A stretch of 64,000 nt of DNA from Cavia porcellus. Taxonomy: Eukaryota > Chordata > Mammalia > Rodentia > Caviidae. The position numbers and the translations under genes are program-made. Under the pieces are notes generated by a model. It ran no database searches and was not told where the DNA came from. It worked only from the letters and a program-made list of their open reading frames with translations. Positions within the stretch are counted from its first letter, which is position 1; every line of letters starts with the position of its first letter. The stretch covers positions 25,700,001 to 25,764,000 of the forward strand of contig NW_026947496.1 in the NCBI RefSeq assembly GCF_034190915.1, written 5' to 3'. Positions 32,291-43,810 of the stretch are shown piece after piece.

Positions 32291-32867
32291 AAAAATGGAA
32301 AGCACTGTAGCCTTCTAATTTGTAAATAGGAAACACACGCAAAAATGCTAGACATAACAGAAGATTTCACAAACACTAGACATTAACAAAAGAGTTGACA
32401 CTAGACTTAACAAAAGATGAAAACAAAGGAAATATAAATGGCAAAAATACATAATTCAGGGTTTGCATATGATCAAACATATGGTACAAATTTGTGTATT
32501 AAAAGAAACAAATGACTCATTTTCTCTAAAAGTTTTCTCTAAAAAATTTTCTCCCAGATCCCATGCTCATACGCAAGTGACACATCTCATAGGGAAGAAG
32601 AGATGTTTTTCCTGGCTGGCCCTGGGGTTATGACTGAGACTCCTCCAGCAAAACACAGATCAACAAGAGAAAAGCACAGAAAGGTATACAATATAAATCT
32701 AGCGTGACATGCTCACCTTCAGAAATGAAACAGAAACTTGAGTGTCTCTACACGTAGGTGTAATGGAGCATGAACCGCTGGATTCAAGTGTGATTAGATG
32801 AAAGGGAGTGTGAACTAATGGTAAGTGCTGGGGAGTTCAGCAAGGCCTGACGGGACTGGTGGTGGTT

Positions 32868-33030
32868 GTCCTTCTTCCCCTTCCTTCTCCTTTCTTTGGT
32901 CTTGCCCTTGCTCTTCCCTTTTCCTTTCCTGATTTCCCTCCCCTCTTCTCCCCTCCCCTCACCCTTCCCTCTCACCTCTCTTTCTTCCTCCTCTTCTCCT
33001 TCCCTTTCCCCTACTCCATCTTCTTCTTTC
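32868..33030 (+). repeat. Polypyrimidine tract
   Basis: About 160 bases of almost pure C/T on the plus strand (for example CCCCTCTTCTCCCCTCCCCT), broken by a few purines near 32898-32910 and 32931. The opposite-strand K/E/G-rich and the plus-strand S/P/F/L-rich open frames here are composition artefacts. Confidence 0.9.
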
Positions 33031-33215
33031 ATAGTACTGTGGGTTGAACTCAGAGCCTTCATACTAAACTACATTCCCAGCCCGTATTTATTTATTTTTT
33101 TAAAGACATTGTCTGGTTAAGTCACTAAATTGCCACGCAGGGCTCAACTTGTGATCTTTCTGCCTCAGCCTTCCACAGTGCTTCAGTTACAGGAGAGGCC
33201 CACCACAGCTTCAGA
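33031..33215 (-). mobile_element. Dimeric SINE (ID plus B1/7SL), antisense
   Basis: The plus strand reads 'gtactgtgggttgaactcag' and 'aactacattcccagcccg' (antisense ID part), an A/T linker, then 'aaagacattgtctggtt', 'ctgcctcagccttccac' and 'gttacaggagaggcccacc' (antisense 7SL part). This two-part order is the layout of ID/B1 dimers in squirrel-related and some other rodents. Confidence 0.75.
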
Positions 33216-33219
33216 TTCT

Positions 33220-33780
33220 TCTTGGTGTCTGGTTATAGAGGATGAGTGTTCTTTTCCTCTAGGTTTAGGGAGGGCATCTCTCATGATGTAAGTTAGAGGA
33301 CAGAGAATTCTTTTATGACCTGCTTTAAGTTAAAAGTCATGGAGCAGGACTTTGAGTTTCTGGGGTTTTCTCAAAAGCCAAGGTGGCCTACTGTAGGAGA
33401 GCTGCAGGGAACTGTTGAAGCTGGAGGTTGATGATCATGTGTGGGGCTAAGGCAAGACGAACCCTGAAACACAGAAAGCTCAAAATAAGCCATGTAAAAA
33501 AGCTGGTCCAGCTCCAAGAAGGCAAGGGGCCCAGGCCAGCCAGGCAAACAAGGTGCTAGGCAGTGGGGTTGGAAATGACCTTCTTCTTTGAAGTTGTGTG
33601 GAGTATATAAATCAATGTGCTACAGTGGTTGAGCAGTTCTTTTGCTGCCATCAGGAGGATAAAGGCTCCACCTGACCCCAGCTTTGCCTCCTCTTTATTT
33701 TCTTATCTTCTCACCGTCTTTCCCCCAGGGACATCTAGAGCTGCAGCAGTCATTACAGATAGCATTTCTTGCTATCAATC
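33220..33780. other. Intergenic, nothing recognised
   Basis: Mixed-composition DNA with no exon or repeat I can name. The open frames at 33617-33805 and 33684-33896 overlap each other and have no signature. Confidence 0.45.
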
Positions 33781-33787
33781 TGATACA

Positions 33788-33965
33788 GAGGTTTTCAGAG
33801 GATAGTCTGGAGGTGATTTTGTCTCTTGAGATACTTTTGTTGTGTTGGAAGACGTTTTTTATTATCATAACAGTAGGTGGAGATGCTAGTGTGTAGATCA
33901 TAGTATCGAGTACATAGAAGCCAGGTAAGCTCCTACACATCCTGTAACACACCATGCAGTTTATA
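33788..33965. mobile_element. Old MER-type DNA transposon fragment
   Basis: 'gaggttttcagaggatagt', 'ggaagacgttttttattatc', 'ggtggagatgctagtgtgta' and 'ctcctacacatcctgtaac' follow, in the opposite orientation, the same family as 25538-25755. Diverged. Confidence 0.45.
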
Positions 33966-36130
33966 AAACAGAGTATCAGTCATCAGAATAGCAGTGGTAC
34001 TGATATTAAGAAACCCTGAAGTGCCTAAAAATGTCAAGATGTAAAGAACATATTAAGCCAACCAATTAAAATTTGTTTATATTTGTAATAGGCAGTTGTT
34101 ATAGTATAGTATTTCTGGTATTGTACATAATCAATACTGGTAATAAAGCCATCAGTAATCTTTTTGCATTCAATGTTAGGATAAAAAGCATAAAACATAG
34201 ATTTATAAAAGGCTAGAGGAAATTAACCAAGATATAAAGTAGGGGATGATGTATGTGTACGTATTTCAAGTGCCTGTGAAACATCTGCAGTAAACATTAA
34301 ATTTGGTTATGATGAAAATGTAATGGTTTTGTAACAGATAGACATAAACCAACAGGACTACCACATGAGTAGCTGTTTGTTTTGTCTTACTACTTTTCTG
34401 CTCATGGTCATTGATGATTATTTAATTGCCAGTCTTTGTAGCTCCCTAAGTACTTACATGTCTACGTTAACTCTGTTTTTGGTGTATAGATCTATATTCA
34501 CTCTCTTGGCTAACTTATCTGAGATCATGACTTTACCTGTCAAATCTGTGAAGATCACAGCACTGTCTTTCCTTATCTTCTCTTTTGAGCTGCAGTCTAA
34601 ATACTAGACTTATTAACCTATATGCCATCAAGAAGGATAATGTTGAATTACTACAGAAAATCCTTAACTATCTTCTTTCTCTGCAGCTAATAGCTTCTTC
34701 GTTATCACTACTAACACTTAACAACTCAGAGTTGTGTTTGATTCCTTTTTTTTTTTATCTCGTTGCATTGCGTTCACCCAGATGGGATGTGTAATTGTTC
34801 TCTCCATAAAATTCTCTTTCTAGGTTATCTCTACCTGGATATTCATAATGGATTCTCTTCCATTTGTGCTGCTGAGGTCCAATTCAATCTCAGTCTCTTT
34901 ATTCACTGAGAAGGTTAATCATCTTGAAGGAAATGACATCCACGAGTGAGAGAAACCATGGAGCAAGCAGACCAAATATCATTCTTTGCAGATGAAGAAA
35001 AGAAGATAAATATATTCAATAACCAAAAGCACTACACCGGAAACCCAGGTTTTGGCTCACTGTTCACGTCACAATTCCTCTTGTCTTCCATCCTCACATA
35101 TATACATCCCCTCTGCTCCTAATGTGACTGATGAGAAATCTTGAGAAAAGGACAAAAATGTGATCTTGAAGACACAATGAGCAATTATTGCTTCAAGGGA
35201 AAAAAAGTCAAGATATCTAGCTTCTTTGAGAGGGTGGAGAGAAATGGGAATGTTTTAGGGTCTATAAGGAAACATTGCCATTGTCAGAGAGAATTTGAGT
35301 CTGACTGTAAGTCATGTTATAAAAACAATACATTATTAGGCCGTTCTCTAATTAGCCATGTTGATAACAAGTGAGTGACTATTAATTTTTTTCTTTTTCA
35401 AAGTGGTCTTTGATTTATCTGCCATTTTGGTTTCTAAGAATTTTTTGCTAATATGAGTCTTGCAGATGTCACAAAATCTTCATTTAACTTTTTCACTTGT
35501 CATTTTTACATCATTAGTAGAATGGAAATCCCAGAATTCTTGCAGAGTAAAGAAAAGATAAAAGGTTATCTGTCGACCACTTGAAAGGAGCAATATTATT
35601 ATTGCCGTTAGAGGTGACAGTGGCATTTTATGTTCTCTCTTCTGCAAGTCATTTTGTAATCCTACCTTGTAAGTTAACTTAATAAATGGGAAATAAGGTA
35701 TTTCCTACTGAAAAGGGCATCAGTTTCATAGAGAAAAGAAGAGAATAAATATAGAAGCTACAGTTTTTGGTAATAGCTGCAGAATTAAAGATATTCTTTA
35801 CTTTAGCTGCTCCTGAAAAATAGAGATAATGTCCACTGAAATACATGAAAATCATAGATTCTAGCTGTGAAATTGTGAGAATGTTTTCATGCATGGTTTG
35901 TTTACAACTTCTGTAAGATTACACCAAGTAGATAAGAACATATATTTTATGTAAGAATATTTGTAAGTATGTGAAATCACTATTTGGAAAATTTTTCTCT
36001 ATTTAAATGAAGTTTAACAATGAAATAATTCATATGGTTTTATCTAAATATAATTTTAATCCCAAATGTCAGGAGAGAAAGTTTTCTTTTTCTTTTTTTC
36101 AAGTAATTTCTTTTTTTTCCAAGTAATTTC
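33966..36130. other. Intergenic, nothing recognised
   Basis: AT-rich, stops in all frames, no recognisable repeats apart from short T-rich runs near 34747 and 36086-36120. Confidence 0.5.
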
Positions 36131-36134
36131 AGAG

Positions 36135-36402
36135 TATTCATTGCATTTGCTTATTTCTATAACAAACACCTGAGATAAGCAAATTAAAAATGAAAGGTTT
36201 GTTTGGCTCCCAGTTTTGGGGCCTTCTGCTCGTGATGGATTTGGTGCCTCTGTTTTGGGCCTGTGGAGAGCTAGCACATCATGGCAGGAGTGATTGGAGG
36301 AACACACTGTCTATTTCATGTTTCACAGCTCCCAGGCACGACCCCTCCTGGGCTGACCTAACACATGGACATTTGGGGCTTATTTAGAAACCAAATTACA
36401 AC
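36135..36402 (-). mobile_element. MaLR (ORR1/MT-like) LTR, antisense
   Basis: The plus strand reads 'tttctataacaaacacctgag', 'gaaaggtttgtttggctcc', 'gcacatcatggcaggagtg' and closes 'catttggggcttatttag' and 'aaccaaattacaaca'. The order is the same as in the other antisense MaLR copies. Confidence 0.6.
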
Positions 36403-37555
36403 AATCTGTACATTAAATATGTTTAGAATCTTTAAAAATTTTGTTTAGAGTTTAGCAAATTAGATCATTGAAAACGACCAGATCGTTAGACTTCCCTAAA
36501 CAGTTGTTGGTAAAGTCATTAATAATTTTTACTTTTAAAATTCCTTGATGGTTATAATGCAAAGATAATTTGAAAGCATTATTCACTGATAATTTAAAAA
36601 ATCATTTTCTTCTTTAGCACTCTGATTAAATTCTATAACGTGCACACTGAAGTTTTGCTTTTAAGAATATCAGTGAAATGTTTTAACTTCTAAAACTGCA
36701 CATCATTTTTCTCATTCCATGTGTGTTGGTATGTTTATGTGGGTATATTCATGTACATTTGGTATAAATTACCTGCATCATTGTAATCATCTCATCTGTG
36801 TCACGATTCATTATCACTTGTTTAAAAGTGTGAAGTATGTATTTTCAAACTGATAGGTAGAATTTCTGTTATATGAGATATTTCTGAGAATTCACCTCAA
36901 AATACAAATTCCATAGAAATATTAGCATTGGAGCTTTAAGTTACTCTGCAATAGGTGCATGGATATAAAGTGGAAATAAGAATGTTTTCAATGAATTTAA
37001 ATGTTCTCTATATCTATCTTGCTATCTATAATAAAATATAAAAATTGTAAGGTCAGATAGCATCTTATCACCTAGACTCCTTTCCACTGACAACCATGGA
37101 TTCAAAGGTTAATTCAAAGGTTAAATTAAAAAGCACAATATTTGTGTGTTTAAAAACATTCATTAAAAGTGGAATACACCTTTCTGTTTGGCCAATTCCT
37201 TAATGAATATATTTGCATTTAATAGTGGCTTCCTGCCTTTAGAGGTTTCTGGCTCATTTTCTTTGCTTTTATCCTAAGCAACCAGATTTCCAAGGTTAAG
37301 ACCAAAGATTTTCTGAAAATGTCATGAGCTTGTCCTTGTTTAAAAAGAAATTTAAAAAATCTTGCAATTCATTTCACACATAAGAAACTCACACATAAGA
37401 AACTTTAGTATCTTAAATATAAATCCAAAAATTTCATTTTGTTATGTTACAAATAACTTTATTATATGTAGCTTTCATAAAATTCTGTCACAGTTCATAA
37501 AGATTGTATTAAAATTGTTTTACTTTTCATTATGACCCCAAATTACAGACTTATA
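36403..37555. other. Intergenic, nothing recognised
   Basis: AT-rich with no exon-like or repeat signature. Confidence 0.5.
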
Positions 37556-37557
37556 TC

Positions 37558-37645
37558 TTTTTTTTTTTTGGGTAGCGGGGATTGAACTCACAACCTTGCA
37601 CTTGCCAGGCAGGTGCTTATGCAGCTGAGCTAAATCCCCAGCCTT
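37558..37645 (-). mobile_element. ID-type SINE, antisense
   Basis: T run (reverse of the A tail), then 'gcggggattgaactcacaac' (antisense B box region) and 'gagctaaatccccagcc' (antisense A box and 5' end). Flanks 'agacttatatc' and 'aggcttatatc' look like an 11-bp target duplication with one change. Confidence 0.9.
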
Positions 37646-37649
37646 AGGC

Positions 37650-38160
37650 TTATATCGTAAACCTGATCTTTTTAGAAAGGATTATGTGACAGTAAACTGA
37701 GATTTTGAAAGAAGAAATACACTTATTCTTTAGAACACTGTTTATTAAAGACATATAGATTTATACATATGAAAAATGAGTTTCGAATTATATTATTAGC
37801 TCCACTTCTGGCTTACTGTGGTTATACCTATGTGATTGGGACAAAATTTTATTTATTACCAGCTATGATGAATTCATATGACGAATGTCATACTTGGTGA
37901 AAATTTCTGATTTCTCAATATTCTGCCTGTTCAGGAAGTTACCCCAACTAGCTATGGCTAGAAACTTTCAAATTCTGCTGAGGTACTGTGAACCAGGTAG
38001 GCCAAGTACTTATTTGCAAGAGTACCCTTTCTGCACAGGATTGATCTGATGATTTATGGATTATTGTTCAGAATCTTCTTTGAATCCTCACTAGAAGAGA
38101 TCACAAGCAGTTGTTCTAACTACTGGTTGCTGAAAAGCAACAACAACAACAACAATAAAA
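37650..38160. other. Intergenic, short (CAA)n run
   Basis: No gene signal. A (CAA)n run of about six units lies at 38138-38156. Confidence 0.5.
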
Positions 38161-38164
38161 AGGG

Positions 38165-38600
38165 AAAAAAAGTCGCCCAAAATTTAGAGGCTTAAAACAG
38201 TAGTCAAATTGTTTTCATTTCACTTGCTTCTTGCTTGAGGTGTTTCATGAAGATGGTAGCTGGATGGTAGCTAGGGCTAAAAATTCCTTGCAGCCTTCCT
38301 TTCTGGGATGTCTGGTGTAGATGGTGCTTACTAACTGGTATCTCCATGGGGCTGCCCAGCAGATCTCTTAATCATGGCCTGTCCAGGTGACCTGGGCTTC
38401 CCTATGGTATGGAAACTGGTTTCCTAGAACCCTTTCTTTCATGGTGACTAGCATGCCCAGATTCAAGGAACAAAAGAGACATGACCTCTCATTGGAAGTG
38501 GTGTTGACATCATATTTAACAGAATTGTGGAATGAAGTCTCTTGTACCCATCTTGGGCAATATTCCCTCCAATTATATTTTATGTTTACCATCTAATTAA
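38165..38600. repeat. Probable old MER-type interspersed repeat
   Basis: 'cccaaaatttagaggctta' and 'aaaacagtagtcaaat' open a segment with 'ggtgacctgggcttccct', 'agcatgcccagattcaagg' and 'ttggaagtggtgttgacatc'. This order recalls a widespread ancient mammalian repeat ('...aaaacttagtggcttaaaac...'). Mirror-image 69-74 codon frames on both strands (38368-38596) are not genes. Confidence 0.45.
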
Positions 38601-38604
38601 CACT

Positions 38605-39075
38605 TTTTATTAAACAAACTTTGCATTGTCTCACTTTCTACTTTAGGGTGCTCCATTCTGCTAGAGATCCCTCCTTTGCCTGCCTCACCCCTAAAAAACC
38701 CGACTTCTAAAACCATTTCTTACAACTTTAGATACAAGTCTTAGGAAACTTCATAAAAATCAGCTGATAAGATGGCTTTTGCCTGCAATCTATACTTTGT
38801 TAACCTTGGGCCTAGATCATGTACAAAGCCCATGAATCACTTTTTGTTTGGTTTTATGAAAGTGAGTAGATGTTGGGTATTTACCTTAGTGCTTGCAACT
38901 TGCAAAGAATGTTTGTAATATGGTTGAATGCACTTTTTGTAATCTCTATCAATCAGTTTAAATTACAAAGCTAGTATACAAGTGAATCACTAGACACTCA
39001 GAACAGGAGAAAATTTACTTAAAAAATTTACTTCATTTCCTCCTTTTTTTTCTTCTTTTGGACAGACCTTAGATT
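38605..39075. other. Intergenic, nothing recognised
   Basis: AT-rich sequence without exon or repeat signature. Confidence 0.5.
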
Positions 39076-39078
39076 AGA

Positions 39079-39223
39079 GGTAATAAGTAGATAGATGGAT
39101 GGTAATATAAAGAAATATATAAGTAGCTAGCACAAAACAACAATGGTTATTTATTATGTATTGTTTTGTGCTTAGCTACTTACATATTTCTTTATATTAC
39201 CATCCATTTATCTACTTATTACC
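39079..39223. repeat. 62/63-bp inverted repeat with 20-bp spacer
   Basis: The left arm, 39079-39140, starts GGTAATAAGTAGATAGATGG and ends CACAAAACAA. The right arm, 39161-39223, is its reverse complement with two mismatches and one single-base gap. The spacer is 39141-39160. The arms can form a long hairpin. Confidence 0.93.
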
Positions 39224-39229
39224 TTTCCA

Positions 39230-40138
39230 CTCCCCTTTCTTGAAAACAACTATTTTAATATAGCTAAACAAATTGTTGTGCGATAATATACAATATGTAT
39301 TATTATGCTTGTATAAATTTTGATTTACTTTGAAGGTATTATTTTAGAGAGCTGACTCTTATCTTCAATTTTTCTTCCTCCATCTATATTTAGAAGATGC
39401 ATTGATGTGGCTTTGTGTACATATAGTATATTTCTAACTCATTTGTGGTCTCTCATTTTGCCTTCCAGGCTTCCAGATCACATCTGTGTCCAATTTCAGT
39501 ATAAAAAAATACTGTGCTAATATTTTGGTATGCATCTTTTTGTTAAGGGGTGATAGAAACTACATTTGAGAATGAAATTAAAATTGGAGGCCTAGTGATT
39601 TTTCCAATTAAATCAGTGCTTTACAGCTTCCCTTAAGCCACTGTAACTTCTGTAATGTATTACAGTGGTAACATGCACCGGATATACCAAAAGAAATGAT
39701 GTACAAGAGATTTAATGAAGAGTACAATGCCACTGATTATTCTATTAGCACTAAATTTATTTACATCATTAGGTTTGGTTTAGGTGACAGTAACAGTCTT
39801 GAAAATAAACATTATGGCATTTGCATTATGAAAGACTTCTTACAATTTGCTCTAGTACTCATTAATAGTATTTTATTCTATATGAAATATAGAAATTTTG
39901 TCCTTATCCTTTATACTATTAATGTACTATGTTTTATATGTATGCAACTCACTAAAATAATATAGTTTTGCTTTAAACAATCATGTATTTTATTGAACTT
40001 AACAGAAAAAATATTATATATTCACTACTCCTGGTAGTCCAAGTTAGTCTCTGGTATCGTTTCCTATTAGAATAAAAGAATCATTTTTTATTTTATAAGT
40101 TGTTTATGCAAAACCCTTTCATCGTTAAACATTTAAAA
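39230..40138. other. Intergenic, nothing recognised
   Basis: AT-rich. The 89-codon frame at 39696-39965 has no family signature. Confidence 0.45.
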
Positions 40139-40139
40139 T

Positions 40140-40243
40140 GTCAATTTTGGGCATAGCTCAGCAGCATGGCACCTGCCTGGCAAGCTTGACTTCACTGTGT
40201 TCCATTCCTGGTACCAAAAAACAAACAAACAAAAGTCAATTTT
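40140..40243 (+). mobile_element. ID-type SINE, sense
   Basis: The body 'gggcatagctcagcagcatg' is followed by a B-box-like 'tgttccattcctggtacc' and an A/C-rich tail. The 9-bp flank GTCAATTTT occurs at 40140-40148 and again at 40235-40243. More diverged than the 18.2-kb copy. Confidence 0.85.
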
Positions 40244-40244
40244 A

Positions 40245-41160
40245 CCTTTATTTTTGGAGGATAACTTTGCTAGATATAAAGACATATATTTTTGTTTTAA
40301 TTTTCTATACAAATAAGACCTCATATTTTAATTTTCTTTTTAGCACTTTGAATATATCATTCTAACATCTTTGTGATGTCCATGAATTAAGACAATTGCC
40401 AAGTGTACAGTGCTGTGTGTAAAAGTTCTATGTGTATGCAATGTGTCTTTTTTTAAAAATTTTTTTTGGTCTGCAAAAATTTTTGTAGTTTTGGTTTAAC
40501 TATTATTTTCCCACACATGATTTTTTTTTAGAATTTATACTACTTGAGTTTCAATGAGATTATTATATTTATGTGTTATTATGGTCACCTATTTGGCAAC
40601 TTAAAATGATTTGAGTATTTTGGGTCTCATTTTCTCTACCCTTTAAATTGTTCTTTTTTACTTTGCCATATATTCCTGAGGTGCTTTTCATTTTTCTTTA
40701 TTCTCCAGTTTGGAAAATTTTTATTATTTTGTCTTCAAAACTAACTGACTCCTTACTTTATTATCCTTTTTTTTGCTCCTAAACTCTTATGACTTAAAAA
40801 ATACTGTATTTTTAAAGAAATTTTACTTTCTATGTCCCGTTTTGTTGTGATTTCTATTTTTCATTTCTTTATCTGATTTTTCTTCATATTAGTTGAACAT
40901 GATAACTGTTTTAAAATCTTGTCTTCCATTTCTAAGATCTCAGTTATCTCATGATTGAACTGTGTTAATGGCATTGTCTTTTTTAGTAATCAGTGAGTTT
41001 TCCTGGTTTCACATGGATCAAATAATTGTGGATTGCACTCTTGACATTGTAAGTGACATACTGTTTTTGGATAGTCCACAAAGAGTGTTGTCTGTTTGTT
41101 TGCTTCCTTAATTAGTAGTTAAAGAAGATGACATTCAAACTTTAAATTCTGTTACTTGGG
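40245..41160 (-). mobile_element. Old L1 fragment, antisense
   Basis: The T-rich plus strand has 'ctttgctagatataaagac', 'cttttagcactttgaatat', 'tttcttcatattagttgaac' and 'cttgacattgtaagtgac'. These parallel the 10.9-11.8 kb part of the antisense L1. No open ORF. Confidence 0.5.
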
Positions 41161-41970
41161 AAATAAAAAAAAAATTATTATTATTTTTTTTAGTTTTTAG
41201 CTGTGCTCATGGTGTCTGCCACAAAGAAATCAGTTAAAAATTCTCATATTTACACATAGTCGTTGGGCTCCTTCACTTCCTTGGGTTCTTCTCTCACTTT
41301 ATAATGGTGAACTTGATCAAAGTAGCTGAGGTTTGCAACAGTTAGCCATGCAGCACTGTGTTCCTTCAGTCTTCCTACACTGCATAAACCACACAATAAA
41401 TGTCATCATTCCCATTCCTTTCCTTCCAATGTTTATTGTCTTCTACATGGTTCCCTAATTTTAGTGTCACATCTACAAGGTGTTCAAGAAGGGTTTAGAA
41501 GGTTCTAGTAGGTTTTGTTTTTCTTTCTCTGCTCTCTTTTTCTCTCTTTTCTTAGGCTCCTCATGTCCTCTTCCCTTTCTGTCTCTTTGCTTCCTTCCCT
41601 TCCTTTCTTTTCCTCTCTTCCCATCCTACTGTTTTCCTTCCCTCTATTCTCAGACTCTCCTTTCCCCAGACTTCATAGCTGATATCACCAAATAATAAGG
41701 AATGTAGAAGATTCAGGTTTATGAGAGTTTTAGGATGATAATAATTCATCCTTTGAGATTTAAAAAAGCATTAATCTTTTGATATGTTGCATTGAACAAT
41801 GTGAATGTTTCTATGGTTATTACATAAACCAAGTCATACTTTAAAGTACAATTGCAATTGAATAAGAGCTAGTTTCCAAAAATAATTCCAAATCCATTTA
41901 ATTGTTTTCTCTTGTATGGAAAGGATATCTTCTTTTCTATCTAAGTATTTAAGTATTCTTATCATAAATA
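41161..41970. other. Intergenic with a pyrimidine-rich stretch
   Basis: A C/T-rich stretch (41515-41665) gives composition-driven frames on both strands. No gene. Confidence 0.5.
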
Positions 41971-42089
41971 CACATTTTTTTTTTTTGTCTTTTCCCTTTT
42001 TATCAGTACCGGGTATCGAACTCATGACTGCCTGCTTGCAAGGCAGGCGCTTATGCCACTGAGCTAAATCCCCAGCCCCTAATACACAT
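41967..42089 (-). mobile_element. ID-type SINE, antisense
   Basis: T run at 41976-41987, then 'atcagtaccgggtatcgaac', 'ctgcctgcttgcaaggcagg' and 'gagctaaatccccagcccc'. The 9-bp flank AATACACAT lies at 41967-41975 and 42081-42089. It closely matches the young 18.2-kb copy, including the 'accggtatcgaac'-type end and the anticodon-arm palindrome. Confidence 0.93.
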
Positions 42090-42328
42090 ATTCTTAACGT
42101 CTTTTAAAAATACTGCTGAGGAGAAAATCCCAAAAACATGTCTGCAAAAATTGAGGCAGTAAGGTCACTTCTAATTTTCATACTATCATTAAGCTTCAAT
42201 AAACTTTGTTATAATTTCTTTTGTCCCTCAAATTAGAAAAAAGTCACTGAGAACTTCATTGTAGGTTGAAGATTAGTTTAGCTAATGACTGCAATAAATT
42301 AGCAAAATTCGAGACTAGTGAATGAGAA

Positions 42329-42460
42329 TGAGCCAGTCAGGGTGGTAGACATCTGTAATCCCTGCACTCCAGGAGGATGAAGCAGAAGATAGCAAGTCTG
42401 AGCCTCGCTTGAGCAATCTAGAAAGGCTGTCTAAACAAATAAAAGACTGGGGATGTGGCT

Positions 42461-42507
<47 letters not shown>

Positions 42508-42540
42508 AGAAAAGAAAAAGAAAATAAAAATTAAATTGTG
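42329..42540 (+). mobile_element. Dimeric SINE (B1/7SL plus ID) with (CA)n tail
   Basis: The 7SL part reads 'agccagtcagggtggtagac', 'atctgtaatccctgcactcc' and 'aggaggatgaagcag'. The ID part is 'gactggggatgtggctcag'. The ID unit is cut short by a CA run at 42467-42502 and an A-rich tail. Diverged, so older than the monomeric IDs. Confidence 0.75.
42467..42502 (+). repeat. (CA)n microsatellite
   Basis: About 18 uninterrupted CA units inside the dimeric SINE. Confidence 0.97.
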
Positions 42541-43145
42541 TCCTCAGCAAAAACTGATGAATGATAGATTTTATCATCCTGAATGAGCTCTGAAGATGAT
42601 TATTTTCCCCATTTATTAGAGAGTGATAATTAAATGAAAGATATGAAATCAACATTTGCCATGTTTTCTTCAGACACTGTCAATCCATAATGGGCATGGT
42701 ATCCAAGAAAAAAGTTTTTATTTATAATCAAGTAACGAAAACAGAAAAAGTGACTTTCAAAATGAAGGAATGAATTGAAGAGTTGTAATTACAGGTTTTA
42801 TACTAAGAATTGATGGTAGCAAACAAAGGAATATGATTGCTGATGAAGATATATTGGTGTGCAAATATCACCTTGGAGACACATATATTGTATAAATATA
42901 GATTTTCATATATAGTTTTACAAAGTATTTTGAACTTTATCTAGATTTTATATGTGGCAATAAAAAGAGCAGAATGTCTGAATTCCTAGCGAGATCAATC
43001 ACTTATTGATTGATGAACAAATGTTTAATTTTATTTTTGTGAAATGTTATTTTATGACCAAATAATGTATTCCAATATCCCATCATCGAAGAGATCTCTA
43101 AAGAGTATCTAGAAAACCAAACTACTGTAAGTCCTGTCTTAATGC
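42541..43145. other. Intergenic, nothing recognised
   Basis: AT-rich sequence without exon or repeat signature. Confidence 0.5.
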
Positions 43146-43149
43146 ATTT

Positions 43150-43260
43150 GTGTATATATATATACATATATATATATATATAATTTTTCATTTCCTTCTT
43201 TTCTCCTTTCCCCCACTCCAGTTTCTCTTTCCTTTTGAACAATTTATTAATAAATATTTA
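43150..43260 (-). mobile_element. (TA)n followed by L1 3'-UTR fragment, antisense
   Basis: A TA run (43152-43182) leads into 'ttttcatttccttcttttc' and 'ccactccagtttctctttcc', the pyrimidine-rich block also seen at 61130-61200 in the L1 3' end. Confidence 0.5.
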
Positions 43261-43810
43261 AAGGATTATTATAAGTATATTTTTATAATGTCGTGCCACA
43301 ACGTGTCAAGTTTTCAGCTGCTTATTTCATATTTTCACTCTTGCTTCCTGCCTTTATGTCATGATTGTCATGCAATTTATTTCTACCTATAAGTTCCAAA
43401 ACATTTTGTTACTATTTCTGCCTTAGACAATTGTTGTATAAGTAATTTTAAGAAGAACGCTGACAAAAGAAAAATCAGTTTATTGTTTGTTGGCATAATA
43501 TCTGAAATTTGAAAATGATTTACCTGTTGTAGGAGATTTATGTTTTAATGCTCATGTTTACATCAAAGTTACAAGGACTTCAAATGAGATTTTTTTAAAA
43601 GTCATACTTTGACGATTATGGAGCTGGCAAGTATAATTGGAATGACCTCATCTCTTTCATTCCTTCTGCTTGATCACAAAGTATGAACCACATCAGATGG
43701 CGATCATTCTGCCCCTTCAAGAATTCCTAGGAAGATCAGACCACAGTTTGCTTTAATGATTCATCCACCCCACTGCTCAGCAAACCAGCCTGTTGGAAAT
43801 TCTTACCATC

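Noticed and set aside
32784..33120. K/E/R/G-rich and S/P/F/L-rich frames
   Set aside because: Composition artefacts of the polypyrimidine tract.
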